Shown in pieces: positions 39,331 through 48,620 of a stretch of 64,000 bases of DNA (its first letter is position 1; every line of letters begins with the position of its first letter). A program made the translations under genes and the position numbers. Below the pieces are notes generated by a model, which did no database searches, was not told the origin of the DNA, and saw nothing but the letters and a program-made list of their open reading frames with translations. The DNA is taken from assembly GCA_964007475.1 (NCBI GenBank), contig OZ023274.1:87377936-87441935 (forward strand), given 5' to 3'. The stretch is from Hybos culiciformis. Taxonomy: Eukaryota; Arthropoda; Insecta; Diptera; Hybotidae.

Positions 39331-42300
39331 ATTATCAATTTTCTTCGCCGTTTTGAATTTTTTTCTTTTTACTTTATTTTAAAAAAAAAAAAAATAAATT
39401 TATTTTTGTTTTGTTTTAGGCTGGATTTTAGGTAGGTATAGGTGTTACCTATTTAATTTTGTTTTTGTTTTTTTGCAGTTTTTTATTAAGTAATAATTAA
39501 AATTTTATTTAAGTAATTTAAAAAAAAAAAAAATCTTTATTTTGTTCTAATTTTATTTAAATATTAAATATTTAAAAAAAAATTTATGCCTGAAAAAAAA
39601 AAAAATTAATTAAATTAAAAAATATATTTTTATAAGCATACACTTTTTTTTTTTTTAGTTTCCCTTTAATTTCTTGAATTTTTTTTTTTTTGAATTTTTT
39701 ATGTCAGAAAATTTTTAAATAGGTAGGTACCTCGTACCTATACTTAGTTATGTAGATAGATATATTTTTTTTTTCATATTTATTTATTATTATTAAATTT
39801 TTTATTTATTATTATTAAATTTTTCATTTATTATTAAATTTTAATTAAAAGAATATTAGGTGCCGAATTAAAATAAACAAACGAAAATAAAAAACAATCT
39901 TTATAGTAGGTACCTAGTTCGTAAGTAGGTACTATATACCTACTTATAAACTTTTTTTTTTTTTCAATGATTTTATGAACCCAAAAACAAATAGAAACAA
40001 GAGAGAAGAAAGAAATTATATTATGTGTTTGTTTTTTTTTTTTTCGGCTTTTTTTTTTCTAAGTAGGTAGGTAGGTACATACACAAAGAAAAATTAATTT
40101 AAAATTTTTTTTTTTTTAGTTTACGACAATTTTTTATTTTATTTTATTGATTGTGAATGGAAAAGAGCTAAATTGCTGTTCTCTAGTCGGAGAAAATATT
40201 ACGAAAATATACCTAGTATAGGTAGGTACGTACCTGGATACTTAACTAGGTATAGTTATATAATATATTCCCACAAACATGAAGACAATAAATAAAATGT
40301 TAAAATCTTCTCACAAAAACTGAGTTAGATATAAGATAGAAAAAATGTAAATAATTTACTAACAAATTAATATTTAATTCTTTTGGCTTTGAGATTCGAG
40401 ATATAATTGAAAATTGTGAATTTACTAAGTTCTACAATTTTTTTGGAACCTATTAAAAGAACAAGGTAAATAAACAAGATATATATGGTGCTGCAAAAGC
40501 AGTGGTGGAAACACTTAATTGATAACATATCTAGGTAAGTTCTTTATTTTATAAGTACAAACTTCATAGTTAGCAATTTTAGGGGTTGGTGTTGTAAATA
40601 TAGTTAGGTTAATTGATTGAAAAAAATATATATACTTATATGAATATTGAAAATTTGAAAACAATTGAATGGATGACAAACAAAATATAAAAAAAAATTA
40701 TTTCTAGCATTTATGAGCGATTCACATTACCAACGTGTTTTATTTAAATATGTGGTCTGTTACGAACAGAAAGAATACGAATGATATTTATAATAATAAC
40801 ACTTGAATGAAAGAATAGGAAAAATAATTTAATTTTTTCTTTAAGTTGGAGATTTTTTGTTATTTTTTTTGTTATGGAATGAACAAAGAGAGCAATTTTT
40901 TAACCTTTTACATTCTTGGTGAATTTATGAATTTATGTTCAAGTTTTAGTTGTAGTAAAAAAAAAAAAAGCTTAAAAAATTTTAAGCTTGACTTCTTTGT
41001 TTTTTTATTTTATATCTAGATGGGTTTCCTACTTTATTTTATTTTTTTTTCTTCGGTTTGAAGTCTCTTCCTGGATAATAAATAGATAGATATTATTTTT
41101 AAATTTTGAATGAAATAAATATGTAACCATAGACAGGTATCTGTTGGGTACCTAGGTAGGTATCTGAATAGGTACGTATTTCTAAAAAAAAATAAAATTA
41201 TCCGATCTTTTATTGAGATAGGTACTCACAAAACCTAATGCCTAAACTAATTAGGCAAGTACCTAAGTGGGTAATCTACCAATATGAAAACTTTCGTGGT
41301 CATCCAAATTCGAAATGAATTCACCGTATTCAATCGTTCGTCTTAACGATAATATATATCTGACTAAACGTACGGATGTGTTATTTAGCTATTAAATGAA
41401 GTTCCAAGTCTGGCCAATCAATTAAAATTTAATTATTTTTGGTATATGTAGGTAACTAGATAGGTAGGTAGGTAACTAGATAGATAAATCTCTTAATTAA
41501 TCGATATTTCTATTACTGAGGTGGCTAGGTGCCTACTTACTAATGTGAAACTAATTCTTTTAAAATCAATCCCAACTTATCTAGGTAGGAACCTCCATTA
41601 ACATTCAGCAGAGTTCAGAAACTTACAAAGTTGCCTTACCACTTAGAAAATAAAAAAAATTCTTTTCTTTTCGTTCTGTAGGTAAATTTCTATGGTTGTT
41701 GGTCGTTTTCTCTTCCTACCTCGTCAAACAAGAACTCCAACTAAAACTCCCACTCTCCCCAAAAAGAAGAGAATTTAGGAATTAAAAAAAAAAATACTTG
41801 TATTTATTATGGCCCTTAAAGGTCTCCCACCCAATTTCAACTTCACAACTTTTTTAAACCTTCTTTCTAATAAAAAAAATTTGAAAATCCTTTTTATAAT
41901 TATTTATTTAAAAAAAAAAAAAACATTTTTTGATTAATGTCTAATTTAAACATTCCTTTACTTTTTATTTAAATAAAATTAAGAATTTATTCGGCCTCGG
42001 CGACTCCCTTTCGTTTTTTCTTTTTTTTTCAATTCTTTGCACCACAAAAACAACTTTTTGACAATCCAACCAGAAAAAAGAAAGAGAAACAAGTCCAGAA
42101 CAAAAAAAAAAAAGAAATAAAAAATAAATGGAAAAAAATTGTTGAAAAAAAAAGCTGGAAAAAATGCCGCTGAGCTGATGTCACTACGAAATTCTTTGAA
42201 TTTTTATCATTTTCTTTTAAAATTATTTTTACAATTTTTCTTTTAATTAAAAATTTTATAATTTAATTAAATTTTTTATTCAAATTTTAATTTATATTTT

Positions 42301-42922
42301 TAATAAAAATTCTAATTGATGTAATTTTTTGTATTTTAAAAATTAAGAATAAAAATGTCACAAAAAAAAAAAACACACGCACAAGACACAACTTTTAAAC
42401 TGACTCACTTATTTAGTATTAAAAAAAAAAAAATTAAGAAAACTTCTTGTTTCTCTACACAACACAAAATTTAATATAAAAAAAGAAAATATTTTCAATT
42501 AATTTTCAAAACTTATTATTTTAATAAATTTCTTTTCTTTAATTTTTTTGGCTTTTATTGTTTTTTTTTTTGTAACAAAAAATAATGAAAAAAAATTAGT
42601 AAAAAAATTTAATGAAACGCAGGTCTTTCTGCCTGAGAGTTCCAACAACGAATGACGAAAAAATACCACAAATTTTTATAAAAAATGGATTCTTCAGAGA
42701 TAGTGACGTCACCGTGTAAATAAATTTTTTTCGGAAACACCCGAAAGTGACCTCTAACGGTGACAAATTATTAAAATTCAGTACTTCAAAACTTTTAATG
42801 TCGCAGACAAACTCAACGATACTGACGCGGGTTAGCGACGACGCAAAATCTCAAATTAATTAAAAATTATTTGTACAAAATTTGTATTTTTTTTATATTT
42901 AATATCCCGAAGAAAAATGGAA
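39331..42922 (-). other. Upstream region of zipper: microsatellite-rich, probable 5' UTR intron and promoter
   Basis: No coding sequence seen. From about 39720 to 41540 there are many short runs of TAGG/CCTA-type repeats (AGGTAGGTAGGTA). From about 42630 to 42850 CG dinucleotides become frequent compared with the rest of the window (for example TGACGCGGGTTAGCGACGAC), which is where I would place the zipper promoter and first non-coding exon. This is inference; no transcript evidence is available. Confidence 0.45.
42704..42711. promoter_or_regulatory. Perfect CRE/ATF-type palindrome in the putative zipper promoter
   Basis: TGACGTCA is a consensus site for CREB/ATF bZIP dimers and related Jun/ATF dimers. 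It lies in the CG-enriched patch where I infer the zipper promoter. The same 8-mer occurs once more at 5542-5549, in an intron, so chance is a real alternative. Confidence 0.3.
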
Positions 42923-43175
42923 GGCTAAACTACAGTTTCCTTGAACCCCTCAGAATTGGCTGAAACTTGGAGGGGGGGGGGGTAGAGGCGGGCCAATCGG
43001 GCAAAAAAAAAATTTTTCCCATACAAAATGTATGAAAACTTTGGGGGGCCCTATTTCCGAAACGGGGCCTTTGCCCCAAGAACTGATTTCAGTTTTGGGA
43101 GTTTGGGCACCGCCTCTACCCCCCCCTCCAAGTTTCAGCCGATTCTGAGGGGTTCAAGGAAACTGTAGTTACACC
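42923..43175. mobile_element. GC-rich hairpin MITE with 8-bp target duplication
   Basis: The element starts GGCTAAACTACAGTTTCC and ends with the near inverse GGAAACTGTAGTTACACC; the inverted match extends about 65 bp inward through a run of G (left) or C (right). AAATGGAA is duplicated exactly at 42915-42922 and 43176-43183. The core contains CAATCGGGCAAAAA and ACAAAATGTATGAA, shared with the element at 43786-44096, so the two are one family. No coding capacity. Confidence 0.8.
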
Positions 43176-43404
43176 AAATGGAATTATCAACTTTTTTCCA
43201 CTTCTAAATGTGCCTATCGTACTTGAGAAGTGGATAGAATTTGACAATTCTAGGCTAAAAAAAAAGAGTTATTACGTCGTCGTTGAACGGTAGTTAAATT
43301 ATTATTAGTAGATTTAGAGTGCGCCCACAGGATCGGGAATCTAATTATTCGTTAATATTAATATCTCAATATCTGTGGATGTTCATTCGTATATGAACAA
43401 GATC

Positions 43405-44533
43405 GGGGGTTGGACATTTGTCCGCGGGACATTTGTCCGCGATTTGTTTTTGTATCGCGGACATAAAAATGACATTTGTCCGCGATTCAAAATGTCTTTT
43501 GTCCGCCGCGGACAAATGACATTTTCCAAAATGTCATTTGTCCGCGATAAAAATTAATCGCGGACAAATGACATTTTGCAAAATGACATTTGTCCGCTAA
43601 AAATCTGAAAAATCAATCGCGGACAAATGACATTTTGCAAAATGACATTTGTCCGCTAAAAAGTTAAAAAATCAATCGCGGACAAATGACATTTTGCAAA
43701 ATGACATTTGTCCGCTAAAAATTAAAAAAAGCAAGTGCGGACAAATGACATTTTGGAAAATGACATATGTCCGCTAAAAATTTGAGGCTAAAGTGCAGAT
43801 GACGTGAACCAATCAGAATCGGCACAACAAGAGAGGGTGGTGGGGGGCGGCGGGCGGGCGGGTGGACTGGTGGTTGGTCAGTGGGATTTGCGGCGTCAGC
43901 CGCAAATCCCACTGACCAACCACCAGTCCACCCGCCCGCCCGCCGCCCCCCACCTCCCCTCTTTAAGGGGCAAATCGGGCAAAAAAAAAAAAAATTGCAT
44001 ATACAAAATGTATGAACAATTTTGGGGGACTCTCCCCTCTTCCCTTTTCCAAGCTTCAGACGATTCTGAGTGGTTCACGTAATCTGCAGTATCTCCAAAA
44101 TTGAAAAATCAATCGCGGACAAATGACATTTTGCAAAATGACATTTGTCCGCTAAAAATACTGAAAAATCAATCGCGGACAAATGACATTTTGCAAAATG
44201 ACATTTGTCCGCTAAAAATTAAAAATTTCAATCGCGGACAAATGACATTTTGCAAAATGACATTTGTCCGCTAAAAATTTGAAAAATCAATCGCGGACAA
44301 ATGACATTTTGCAAAATGACATTTGTCCGCTAAAGTTAGAAAATTCAATCGCGGACAAATGTCATTTTGCAAAATGTCATTTGTCCGCTAATTTTGGGAC
44401 ATTTGTCCGCGGCGGACAAATGTCATTTTACAATCGCGGACAAATGACATTTTGCAAAATGACATTTGTCCGCGAAGTTTTCCATACAAATTTCATCGCG
44501 GACAAATGTCCCGCGGACAAATGTCACGGCGCC
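43405..44533. mobile_element. Fold-back element made of ~59-bp palindromic repeats
   Basis: The left end GACATTTGTCCGCGGGACAT and right end ATGTCCCGCGGACAAATGTC are inverted copies. Outside them AACAAGATC is present on both sides (43396-43404 and 44534-44542), an apparent 9-bp target-site duplication. Between the ends are about ten units spaced 58-60 bp, each with outer arms GCGGACAAATG / CATTTGTCCGC around the perfect palindrome CATTTTGCAAAATG, separated by an AT-rich linker such as TAAAAATTGAAAAATCAAT. The MITE at 43786-44096 is inserted in the middle. Frames through the array give repetitive peptides and are not genes. It sits between the inferred zipper promoter and AP-3 sigma. Confidence 0.8.
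43786..44096. mobile_element. GC-rich hairpin MITE nested in the fold-back array
   Basis: The ends GTGCAGATGACGTGAACCA and, inverted, CTGCAGATTACGTGAACCA match. The central feature is a near-perfect palindrome of about 55-bp arms around a short CGTCAG loop (about 43838-43954), rich in GGGCGGGCGGG / CCCGCCCGCCC. The flanks AAATTTGA and AAAATTGA differ by one base and match the array's linker, as expected for an 8-bp target duplication inside the array. It shares its core with the MITE at 42923-43175. Confidence 0.78.
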
Positions 44534-44944
44534 AACAAGATCTTTCGTATTCGCATTTTTTGCGCACCTTACACTGGTGCTAAACTCAATGCAATTTAAT
44601 GCGAGTGAGCGCCAGCCGTTACGTTGAGTGAGTGAGTAAATAAGTGCGATATGAAAAAGAGATGGTTAAAAATAAATTTTAAATGTTTTCTTTTTTTTTT
44701 TAAGAAAATGTCAAATTATTTGCTTAATGTTTTCTGTTCTGTTCTGTCATCAAAGGATGGTATTCTCATTCTTCCTCCCTCACTAACATCTGGTTTGGTT
44801 GTGGTCTTCGGTTGGTTACTATTTTTAATCTTTGTTATTATCATTATTTTTTTGCCTTGTCAAGTTTTCACTGCATAGAAAATTTAACTAATTTTTTAAA
44901 AAATTAAAATCAAAAATTATTTTGTTAAATAAAAAATATTAATA

Positions 44945-46965
44945 ATGATAAAAGCAATTTTAGTTTTTAATAATCATGGAAAACCAAGATTATCTAAATT
45001 TTATCAATATTTCGTAAGTTTTTTTTTTATTACAATTACTAATTAGGTCTAAAATCTCGTAGGAGGTAGGTAGATTGGTGCCTACCTAGATAGATGATAT
45101 GAGCTGGTTTTTTTGAAAGTGGTATAAGTCCACTTTTTAAAAAAAATGAGTTAATGGTAATTTTAGTAAGATATAGCCACCTTCTCTCCATATTTACATG
45201 AATAAATGATACATGAAAAAATGGACTTATACCACTTTCAAAAATAGCAGTTCATATACCTACAGTTTATACAACTTTTCAATTTAGAAAGACATTAGCT
45301 AAGTTCTGTAATGCTATAGTGAGGTTAGAACAAAATTAACATTCAGCTAAAATTAATTATTTAGAGTGCTATTAAATTTGAAACCACAGCATTACCAATA
45401 AGTAAAGGTGATGTCACGAGTGCAAGACTATTTACTATTTATAAATTGGTTCGTAAATAAATAAAACAAATGATTACCTCTACCTGAAAGTAATTTATTG
45501 TTAGTTTGATTTTATGTTTTTGAAATTAATTCCATTATTTCATTCAAAATAATGAAACAGTAGGTAGGTATTCAAATATGAGAAACAAAAGAAAGTATAG
45601 AAAATTATAGTTATAGTACATATTATCTACCTACCCACCTAGCTGAATAATGTGGTTTTTGCATTTTGTGTAGTTAACATTCTTTTTCACATTATGTACG
45701 TACCTACCTACATATTTAATAAATTTTCTAATTTTATTAAATTATATTTTTATTTTTAGAATGAGGATATGCAACAACAAATAATAAAGGAAACTTTTCA
45801 GCTCTTATCAAAACGTGATGATAACGTTTGTAATTTTCTTGAAGGTGGAAGGTAAAAAATTTTTAAATTGTACATTGTTTTTTTTTTTGATTTTGGATTA
45901 AAAATATTTCTTATATTTATGTACAGTTTAATTGGTGGTTCCGATTATAAATTAATTTACAGACATTATGCTACATTATATTTTGTTTTTTGTGTGGATT
46001 CTTCAGGTAAGAACTTACATATTTACTAAGTTGAAAGATTCAATTTATTTTTATTTTAATTACAGCTTTTACAAATACACATATTGTTTTTCTTTAATTG
46101 TAGAATCAGAATTAGGTATATTAGATTTGATTCAAGTATTCGTAGAGACATTGGATAAATGTTTTGAAAATGTTTGCGAACTTGATTTGATTTTTCATGC
46201 AGATGAAGTTCATCATATTTTATCAGAGTTAGTTATGGGTGGAATGGTTCTTCAAACAAATATGAATGATATTATAAATCGAATTGAAGATCAAAATAAA
46301 TTAGTTAAACAAGAGGTATATAAAAACATTTCAAATATTTATTTAAGTATTTATTAATTAATTTATAACATAAGGCTTAAGCTATGAATATATATAATTA
46401 CCTCTATTATATTCAATAACATAGAGAAGTATTACATTATATTACCCTGTAGAATATATTAGAAAAAAAAAGTAAAGTAAATCAGTAGGGTTCTGAAATT
46501 TGTTTTGTACATTAAAAGCAAAAGACGTGACTGAATGAAATATTCGAATGAACACCTAGGAAATTTAATAACATAAAGAAAACGAATGCCCTGTTAAAGG
46601 AAATTCTTAAGCGAGAAATCTTTTTAATATTTGCACGTCAAAACCAATTAAGAGAAATAAAGGCATTATAAGATCCTTAATTTTAAACTAAACATACCTA
46701 ATGTTATTCTTCATTTTCACTAAAACATATATTCTGTACAAAAAATATTTTAAATGCTTTTGAAAACAGCACTTCTTTAAGCCATTAACTACAATTGCTT
46801 CTATTTAAAATGTTTAAAATTTATACATTTTATTTTCAGGCTGGTTCTTTAGCTGCTGCACCAAAAATGGCAGTCAGCGTCGTTAAGTCTATGAACATTC
46901 CTCAACAAATTAAAGATATAAAATTGCCTGACATTCCTCAGGCTATAAAAGATTTAAAATTCTGA
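44945..46965 (+). CDS. AP3S: AP-3 complex subunit sigma
   Basis: Five exons: 44945-45013, 45760-45851, 45927-46006, 46104-46315 and 46840-46965, all with GT/AG ends, joining to a 192-residue protein that starts MIKAILVFNNHGKPRLSKFY. It follows the sigma-adaptin fold: NEDMQQQIIKETFQLLSKRD, then LIGGSDYKLIYRHYATLYFV, ILDLIQVFVETLDKCFENVC, and the C-terminal tail NIPQQIKDIKLPDIPQAIKD characteristic of AP-3 sigma (Drosophila orange). The length matches the family. AP-3 sorts cargo from endosomes to lysosome-related organelles, pigment granules and synaptic vesicles. Intron 1 holds a small MITE. The TGA stop is followed by C and by a long in-frame open stretch (separate entry), so a longer form is possible. 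Confidence 0.95.
45100..45254. mobile_element. TA-flanked MITE in AP-3 sigma intron 1
   Basis: The ends TGAGCTGGTTTTTTTGAAAG and, inverted, TGAACTGCTATTTTTGAAAG begin ~33-bp terminal repeats that continue GTGGTATAAGTCCA in both. TA lies directly outside each end (45098-45099 and 45255-45256), as in Tc1/mariner-type elements. It is 155 bp with no coding capacity. Confidence 0.7.
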
Positions 46966-47454
46966 CCACAACAATATCAGAATTCATCATTTATCAATCA
47001 TTCATCTATTTTGTCATCAGCTGGCCTAATTCCATCTTATTTACCAATTGATTCAGATTTTCAGTTTAACGCGAATTTTAATTATGATTATTATCAATCT
47101 CAAACACAAACAACAATTACTGATGACACTTTTGATAATGAAGAGCGTAAAGCCAAAATTCGATCACAAGGACAAAAAAAAATTCGAAGAACTAAAAAGC
47201 CAAAAAATAAACCTAATGAACATCGAGAAATCAAAATTAATGATTTACCACCGACTCAACATGAAATTGAGATTGATGAAAAAAAAAGTTTGGCATCACC
47301 AAGACATGATAACTTTTATTTTAACACTTCTTCTTACACAAGTTTCGTACAACATCAAAGCAACGAAATAACTACATTATTTCATCAACATCAAACTATA
47401 TCTGGTATTAACACAGATTTACCAGAATTCGATTACAATAAAAAATTTTCGTAA
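46966..47454 (+). CDS. In-frame 162-codon extension of AP-3 sigma (readthrough candidate)
   Basis: Directly after the AP-3 sigma TGA, the same frame stays open for 162 codons to a TAA at 47452. The stretch contains no ATG, so it cannot be an ordinary separate ORF beginning here. The sequence is protein-like: a Ser/Gln/Tyr-rich start (PQQYQNSSFINHSSI, then DYYQSQTQTTITDDTFDNEE), a strongly basic patch KKIRRTKKPKNKP that resembles a nuclear-localisation signal, an acidic stretch, and His/Gln-rich C-terminus. I recognise no domain. Possible explanations are stop readthrough (TGA followed by C is the leakiest context known in insects), an alternative splice form entering the frame, a separate gene with an unseen upstream exon, or a sequence error. 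Confidence 0.5.
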   Translation, partial: PQQYQNSSFINHSSILSSAGLIPSYLPIDSDFQFNANFNYDYYQSQTQTTITDDTFDNEERKAKIRSQGQKKIRRTKKPKNKPNEHREIKINDLPPTQHEIEIDEKKSLASPRHDNFYFNTSSYTSFVQHQSNEITTLFHQHQTISGINTDLPEFDYNKKFS

Positions 47455-47969
47455 ATGAGTAAAACAATATATATTATAATATTTTGAAGTATTTTTAACT
47501 TTTGAATTACCAATATTGTTTTCAGATATAAATAACATTATTCTTACATGGAATAATGACTAGATAAAAATAAAAAATTTCTTACAATAGTATTAAGTTC
47601 ATTTAAGTAATGTTGTACTTTAATTTCAAATCTTTTAAGCATTTACCGAGCAAAATTTTGTTATTATTGTGAGTCACTAATCTAAATATATGAAAAAAAA
47701 TTTCGAAAAGTGTTTGAACTAAAAATTACGAAAACAAGACAACACATTCACTGTATAACACCACTGTAACTTTGGGATTTTTGAAACTCGTGTGGTATAA
47801 TTTTTTTTTTTTAATGAATGTGGTTTAAAATAACTTGAATATTAAATGCAAAAATCAATTATTCCAGCATATATTACTACATAATGTAAGTCATAATATT
47901 TTATTATTTTATATTAGATTTAATTCGATAAATTTATTATAAATGTTAATGTAAATTATTAAGGTTTTA

Positions 47970-47975
47970 AATAAA
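47970..47975 (+). terminator. Candidate AP-3 sigma polyadenylation signal
   Basis: AATAAA lies about 515 bases after the end of the in-frame extension. Other A-rich hexamers nearby could also serve, so the assignment is tentative. Confidence 0.3.
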
Positions 47976-48030
47976 ACCAATATATTAAAATATAATGTTT
48001 TTATTTTACAATATCTTAGAAAATTTATTC

Positions 48031-48110
48031 CTTCAATTGAACAATCCTCATGTTGGCGATAACGTGATTACTTCAATTGAACAATACTCATGTTGGCGTA
48101 AACGTGATTA
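48031..48110 (+). repeat. 40-bp tandem duplication
   Basis: Two adjacent 40-bp copies begin CTTCAATTGAACAATCCTCA and CTTCAATTGAACAATACTCA and end with AACGTGATTA, with few differences. They lie in the gap between the convergent AP-3 sigma and ArfGAP genes. Function unknown. The rest of the gap (47455-48620) is 3' UTR-like AT-rich sequence. Confidence 0.85.
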
Positions 48111-48620
48111 CTTTTATTCGTCCTGTAAAAATTGTATTTTGTTCACATTGGATGTGAAAGCAAATCGCAACGAAATGTGTGTTAGATCGCCTGGTATTTT
48201 CAAAAATACACTAAATTAAATGAATTCGGTAGAAAATCGTAAGTCTTAGGTAACTTAATCTTGTTCCAATTTGTGATTTTTTTGTTCTTCTTAATTCGTT
48301 CTATTTCATTATGGAATGTTATTGTTATTGTTAGTATGGATTTTTTTGTTGTTAAAATAAAATATGTAATATAAACATTAGGTTTGTTGATTTTATTTTC
48401 ATATTTATTGTTTATAATTTTTAGCATACATATTTTTCAACTTAATCCCTTTTTATTTTATTTTTTTTTCATCGAAGAATAATAATAATGGAAAAAAAAT
48501 TTACAAATTTTACGTAACAATAAGGTTTTAATTAAGACTTCGTTTTGATTCAAATATTATATTCACTTAAGTATAGATAATCATAAAATCTACAAAATAT
48601 TTTAAATTATTTACTGGTAA

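Noticed and set aside
39720..41540. TAGG-type repeats as interstitial insect telomere (TTAGG) sequence
   Set aside because: The repeat unit is AGGT/TAGG of 4 bases, in short scattered runs; no TTAGG pentamer arrays.
43559..44480. Regularly spaced near-identical repeats resembling a CRISPR array
   Set aside because: The host is eukaryotic, the linkers between repeats are also near-identical rather than unique spacers, and the array has transposon-like inverted ends.
44264..44599. 111-codon open frame with repeated DKCHFAKCHLSA-like peptide, and a similar one at 60636-60935
   Set aside because: Both are translations of the palindromic repeat units and have no start context or conserved domain.
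46963..46965. Selenocysteine decoding of the AP-3 sigma TGA
   Set aside because: The known AP-3 sigma family ends here and I could not see a convincing SECIS-type stem in the downstream sequence; ordinary readthrough or alternative splicing is simpler.
47995..48219. 74-codon plus-strand open frame after AP-3 sigma
   Set aside because: It runs through a 40-bp tandem duplication, lacks family resemblance and lies between two convergent 3' ends.
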